Shown here in pieces: positions 5,463-7,252 of a stretch of 7,252 bases of DNA. Origin of the DNA: Myxococcota bacterium (GTDB lineage Bacteria > Myxococcota_C > UBA6777). The notes under the pieces are model-generated. The model saw only the letters and a list, made by a program, of their open reading frames with translations, did no database searches and was not told where the DNA came from. Where the stretch lies: assembly GCA_023150835.1 (NCBI GenBank), contig JAKLKB010000199.1:1-7252 (forward strand), read 5' to 3'. Every line of letters begins with the position of its first letter. Positions within the stretch are counted from its first letter, which is position 1. The translations under genes and the position numbers were made by a program.

Positions 5463-7217
5463 CTAGGGACTCGATCGGACGACACGAAAACCAACGCCAT
5501 TGTAGCGAATTGACGGTGGGCTGTGGTTGCGATAGGCTGCCCGCATCAAGTGGGCGCTCTCGTTGTATAGTCCGCCTCTGGTCACACGATCCGTTCCTGT
5601 GATCGCCCCCGTTGGATCGGTCATGGCTTGTGTTGGGTATGACACGCTTAGCCAGTCGTATACCCATTCGTACACGTTCCCTGCCATATCATACAACCCC
5701 CATGCATTCGGCTGTTTTCCACCCACTGGGTGCGTTGTGCCCTGTCCGTTCCCGCAATGCCACGCGATCGCGTTTGCATTTGGATCTGAACAATTCAGGT
5801 CTGTAATGCCGCCATTGTAAAAGGCCGTAGAGGTCCCTGCGCGGTAAGCATACTCCCACTCCGCTTCGGTGGGTAGCCGATAACCTAGGCACGCATAATA
5901 GCCGCCACCCGCGTATGCGGATGCTACGTCACACGATACACTTGTGCCTGAACCTGAACAAGCAAAACATTCCGCCAACCCTGCTGCTCGTGACATCGCG
6001 TTACAATAGGCTGCCGCTTCATACCAATTCACCTTTTCTGTAGGACAGTTCCCACCACACGACGCGAAATGCGATGGGTTGTAGCCCATCCGCGTTTGAA
6101 ATTCGCTTTGTGTCACTTCGTACTTGTGCATCCAAAACGATCGCGTCAACGTCACTTGGTGTTGTGTCTCGATCAACACCGACGACCGTCCCAATTCGGT
6201 CGTTGGACTCCCCATCGTGAATGTCCCTGCTTTGATCAACACTTCGTTCTGTTGAGCGGAGAGTGTGCAATTCCCGTTCACACAAACGTGCCCGCTTTTG
6301 CTGCACGCGTTCCCGCAACTTCCGCAATGTTGGCTGCTTGTTTTGGTATCCACGCAGTTACCACCGCAAAGCGTTTGACCGCTTGGACACGTACACTGAC
6401 TTCCAACACAACTTTGCTGGGCTGCGCATGCGTTCCCGCAACTTCCGCAATGTTGGCTGCTTGTTTTGGTGTCCACGCAGTTACCGTTGCAAAGCGTTTG
6501 TCCGCTTGGACACGTACATTGACTCCCAACACAACTTTGTTGAACTGCGCACGCATTCCCGCAACTTCCGCAATGTTGGCTGCTTGTCTTGGTATCCACG
6601 CAACCACCGCCGCAGATCGTTTGACCGCTTGGGCACGTACATTGACTTCCAACACAGCTTTGTTGGGATGCGCACACATTCCCGCAGCTTCCGCAATGTT
6701 GGCTGCTTGTCTTGGTGTCTACACAACCACCGCCGCAGATCGTTTGTCCACTTGGGCAGTCGGCGACGCACTGGCTGTTAGAACAGACTTGTTGGGCTGC
6801 GCATGGCTTCCCACAACCCCCACAATTCTGCCCATCCGATGCAAGATCCACACAACCACTGCCGCAAAGCGTTTGTCCGCTTGGGCATACGCATTGACCT
6901 CCAACGCAACTTTGCGAATTGATGCAGATATTCCCGCAACTTCCGCAGTGTTGGCTGCTTGTTTTGGTGTCCACACAACCACCACCACAGATCGTTTGCC
7001 CGCTTGGGCATACGCACTGACCTCCAACGCAACTTTGTGAATTGGTGCAGATATTCCCGCAACTCCCGCAGTGTTGGTTGTTTGCTTTTGTATCCACGCA
7101 ACCCCCCCCGCAGCTTTCTCTTGGACACTTCTTTTCTATGCACTTGATGTTTTTGACATTTCCCATCCTTGGAGGATGTCGAGAAATTGCTCGTAACCTT
7201 CCCACAGCTTCTGCCAT
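5463..7217 (-). CDS. Cys-rich tandem-repeat protein with C-terminal FGE-sulfatase (SUMF1-like) domain
   Basis: Residues 31-317 are seven copies of a module of about 41 residues with eight cysteines each (see the repeat entry). They are probably disulfide-bonded and extracellular or cell-surface. Residues 325-581 are an FGE-sulfatase domain: VLIKAGTFTMGSP at 326-338, FWMHKYEVTQSEF at 361-373, VNWYEAAAYCNAMS at 396-409, YRLPTEAEWEYAYRAGT at 446-462, WGLYDMAGNVYEWVYDW at 506-522, RVTRGGLYNES at 544-554 and GVGFRVVR at 574-581. True formylglycine-generating enzymes carry a Cys pair shortly after the RGG motif; here that stretch (548-564) has none, so Cys-oxidase activity on sulfatases is unlikely and the role is open (binding or another oxidoreductase). 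The start is uncertain. ATG at 7217 has AGGAG 13 bases upstream; ATG at 7166 is an alternative. Neither gives a signal peptide, which is odd for such a protein. The frame stays open to the window edge, and a better-looking coding frame overlaps residues 1-27. Confidence 0.88.
   Translation of the reverse strand: MAEAVGRLRAISRHPPRMGNVKNIKCIEKKCPRESCGGGCVDTKANNQHCGSCGNICTNSQSCVGGQCVCPSGQTICGGGCVDTKTSSQHCGSCGNICINSQSCVGGQCVCPSGQTLCGSGCVDLASDGQNCGGCGKPCAAQQVCSNSQCVADCPSGQTICGGGCVDTKTSSQHCGSCGNVCASQQSCVGSQCTCPSGQTICGGGCVDTKTSSQHCGSCGNACAVQQSCVGSQCTCPSGQTLCNGNCVDTKTSSQHCGSCGNACAAQQSCVGSQCTCPSGQTLCGGNCVDTKTSSQHCGSCGNACSKSGHVCVNGNCTLSAQQNEVLIKAGTFTMGSPTTELGRSSVLIETQHQVTLTRSFWMHKYEVTQSEFQTRMGYNPSHFASCGGNCPTEKVNWYEAAAYCNAMSRAAGLAECFACSGSGTSVSCDVASAYAGGGYYACLGYRLPTEAEWEYAYRAGTSTAFYNGGITDLNCSDPNANAIAWHCGNGQGTTHPVGGKQPNAWGLYDMAGNVYEWVYDWLSVSYPTQAMTDPTGAITGTDRVTRGGLYNESAHLMRAAYRNHSPPSIRYNGVGFRVVRSSP
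6267..7127 (-). repeat. Seven coding tandem repeats of about 123 bp (eight-Cys module)
   Basis: Units start at residues 31, 70, 111, 154, 195, 236 and 277 of the Cys-rich protein. The consensus spacing is C-x6-C-x3-C-x9-C-x2-C-x3-C-x5-C-x4-C in 41 residues, with the core CVDTKTSSQHCGSCGN nearly invariant. The first unit is 39 residues (CPRESC instead of CPSGQTIC) and the third is 43 and diverged. Units 4-7 are close copies in DNA as well as protein, which suggests recent duplication or gene conversion and makes copy number likely to vary between strains. Confidence 0.93.
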
Positions 7218-7252
7218 CCGATCTTTCCGTCTCCTTTCGTATCTTGCCAGCC
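7136..7252 (-). CDS. Partial reading frame at window edge: C-terminus of an upstream protein or displaced N-terminus of the Cys-rich protein
   Basis: On the minus strand, the frame that begins at the window edge reads GWQDTKGDGKIGWQKLWEGY then EQFLDILQGWEMSKTSSA, and stops at TAG (7136-7138). It looks more like real protein than the overlapping N-terminus of the Cys-rich frame, which is Arg-rich. It has balanced composition and a DTKGDGKI stretch resembling a calcium-binding EF-hand or dockerin loop, although position 12 is Lys instead of Glu. It overlaps the Cys-rich gene by up to 82 bases. Either it is the end of a separate upstream gene, or a one-base indel, for example in the A5 run at 7150-7154, has split one protein in two. 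Only 38 residues are visible, so the identity is unknown. Confidence 0.45.
   Translation of the reverse strand, partial: GWQDTKGDGKIGWQKLWEGYEQFLDILQGWEMSKTSSA

Noticed and set aside
6069-7040. Open frame (323 codons) with internal repeats on the plus strand.
   Set aside because: It mirrors the Cys-rich modules in antisense. Its repeats are a by-product of the 123-bp coding repeats, which lack stops in this frame.
7150-7156. Programmed -1 ribosomal frameshift joining the edge frame to the Cys-rich frame.
   Set aside because: The A5 run is not in the correct phase for an X XXY YYZ slippery heptamer in the upstream frame, so an indel or separate genes are simpler explanations.

Overview
The window holds four protein-coding regions plus one clipped reading frame, with two repetitive non-coding stretches. 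The most likely source is a Myxococcota-type or related deltaproteobacterial genome of moderate GC. The main pointer is the protein at the right end. It joins cysteine-rich tandem repeats of the CPSGQT...CVDTK...CGSCGNAC kind to an FGE-sulfatase (SUMF1-like) domain, an architecture I associate with myxobacterial secreted proteins. A very large STAND ATPase with a helical-repeat tail also fits large-genome social or predatory bacteria. This is inference from style; there is no rRNA or marker gene to settle it.

Layout, left to right. Positions 1-229 are a tandem array of a 31-bp unit (seven complete copies and a part copy), clipped by the window edge. It ends in a perfect hairpin followed by a short T run. 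Next come two genes on the minus strand that look like one operon, read right to left: a 1111-residue STAND NTPase with TPR-like repeats (896-4231), then a 195-residue helical protein of unknown function (297-884), whose ribosome binding site overlaps the stop of the first gene. A divergent intergenic region (4232-4604) carries three back-to-back hairpins that look like a REP-type element. On the plus strand, pdxJ (4605-5399) encodes pyridoxine 5'-phosphate synthase, a vitamin B6 housekeeping enzyme. Converging on it is a minus-strand gene (5463-7217) for the Cys-rich/SUMF1-like protein. A different minus-strand frame at the right edge (7136-7252) looks like the C-terminus of an upstream protein, or the displaced N-terminus of the Cys-rich protein.

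The part most likely to be an uncharacterised system is the STAND NTPase operon. Its N-terminal region has a pattern that may be a divergent TIR-like effector domain. This is followed by a P-loop NTPase core, a winged-helix-like linker and a TPR-like sensor region, the general plan of bacterial NLR-like immune proteins. The small co-translated downstream protein would be a candidate partner or regulator. pdxJ and the Cys-rich gene show no functional link to this operon or to each other.
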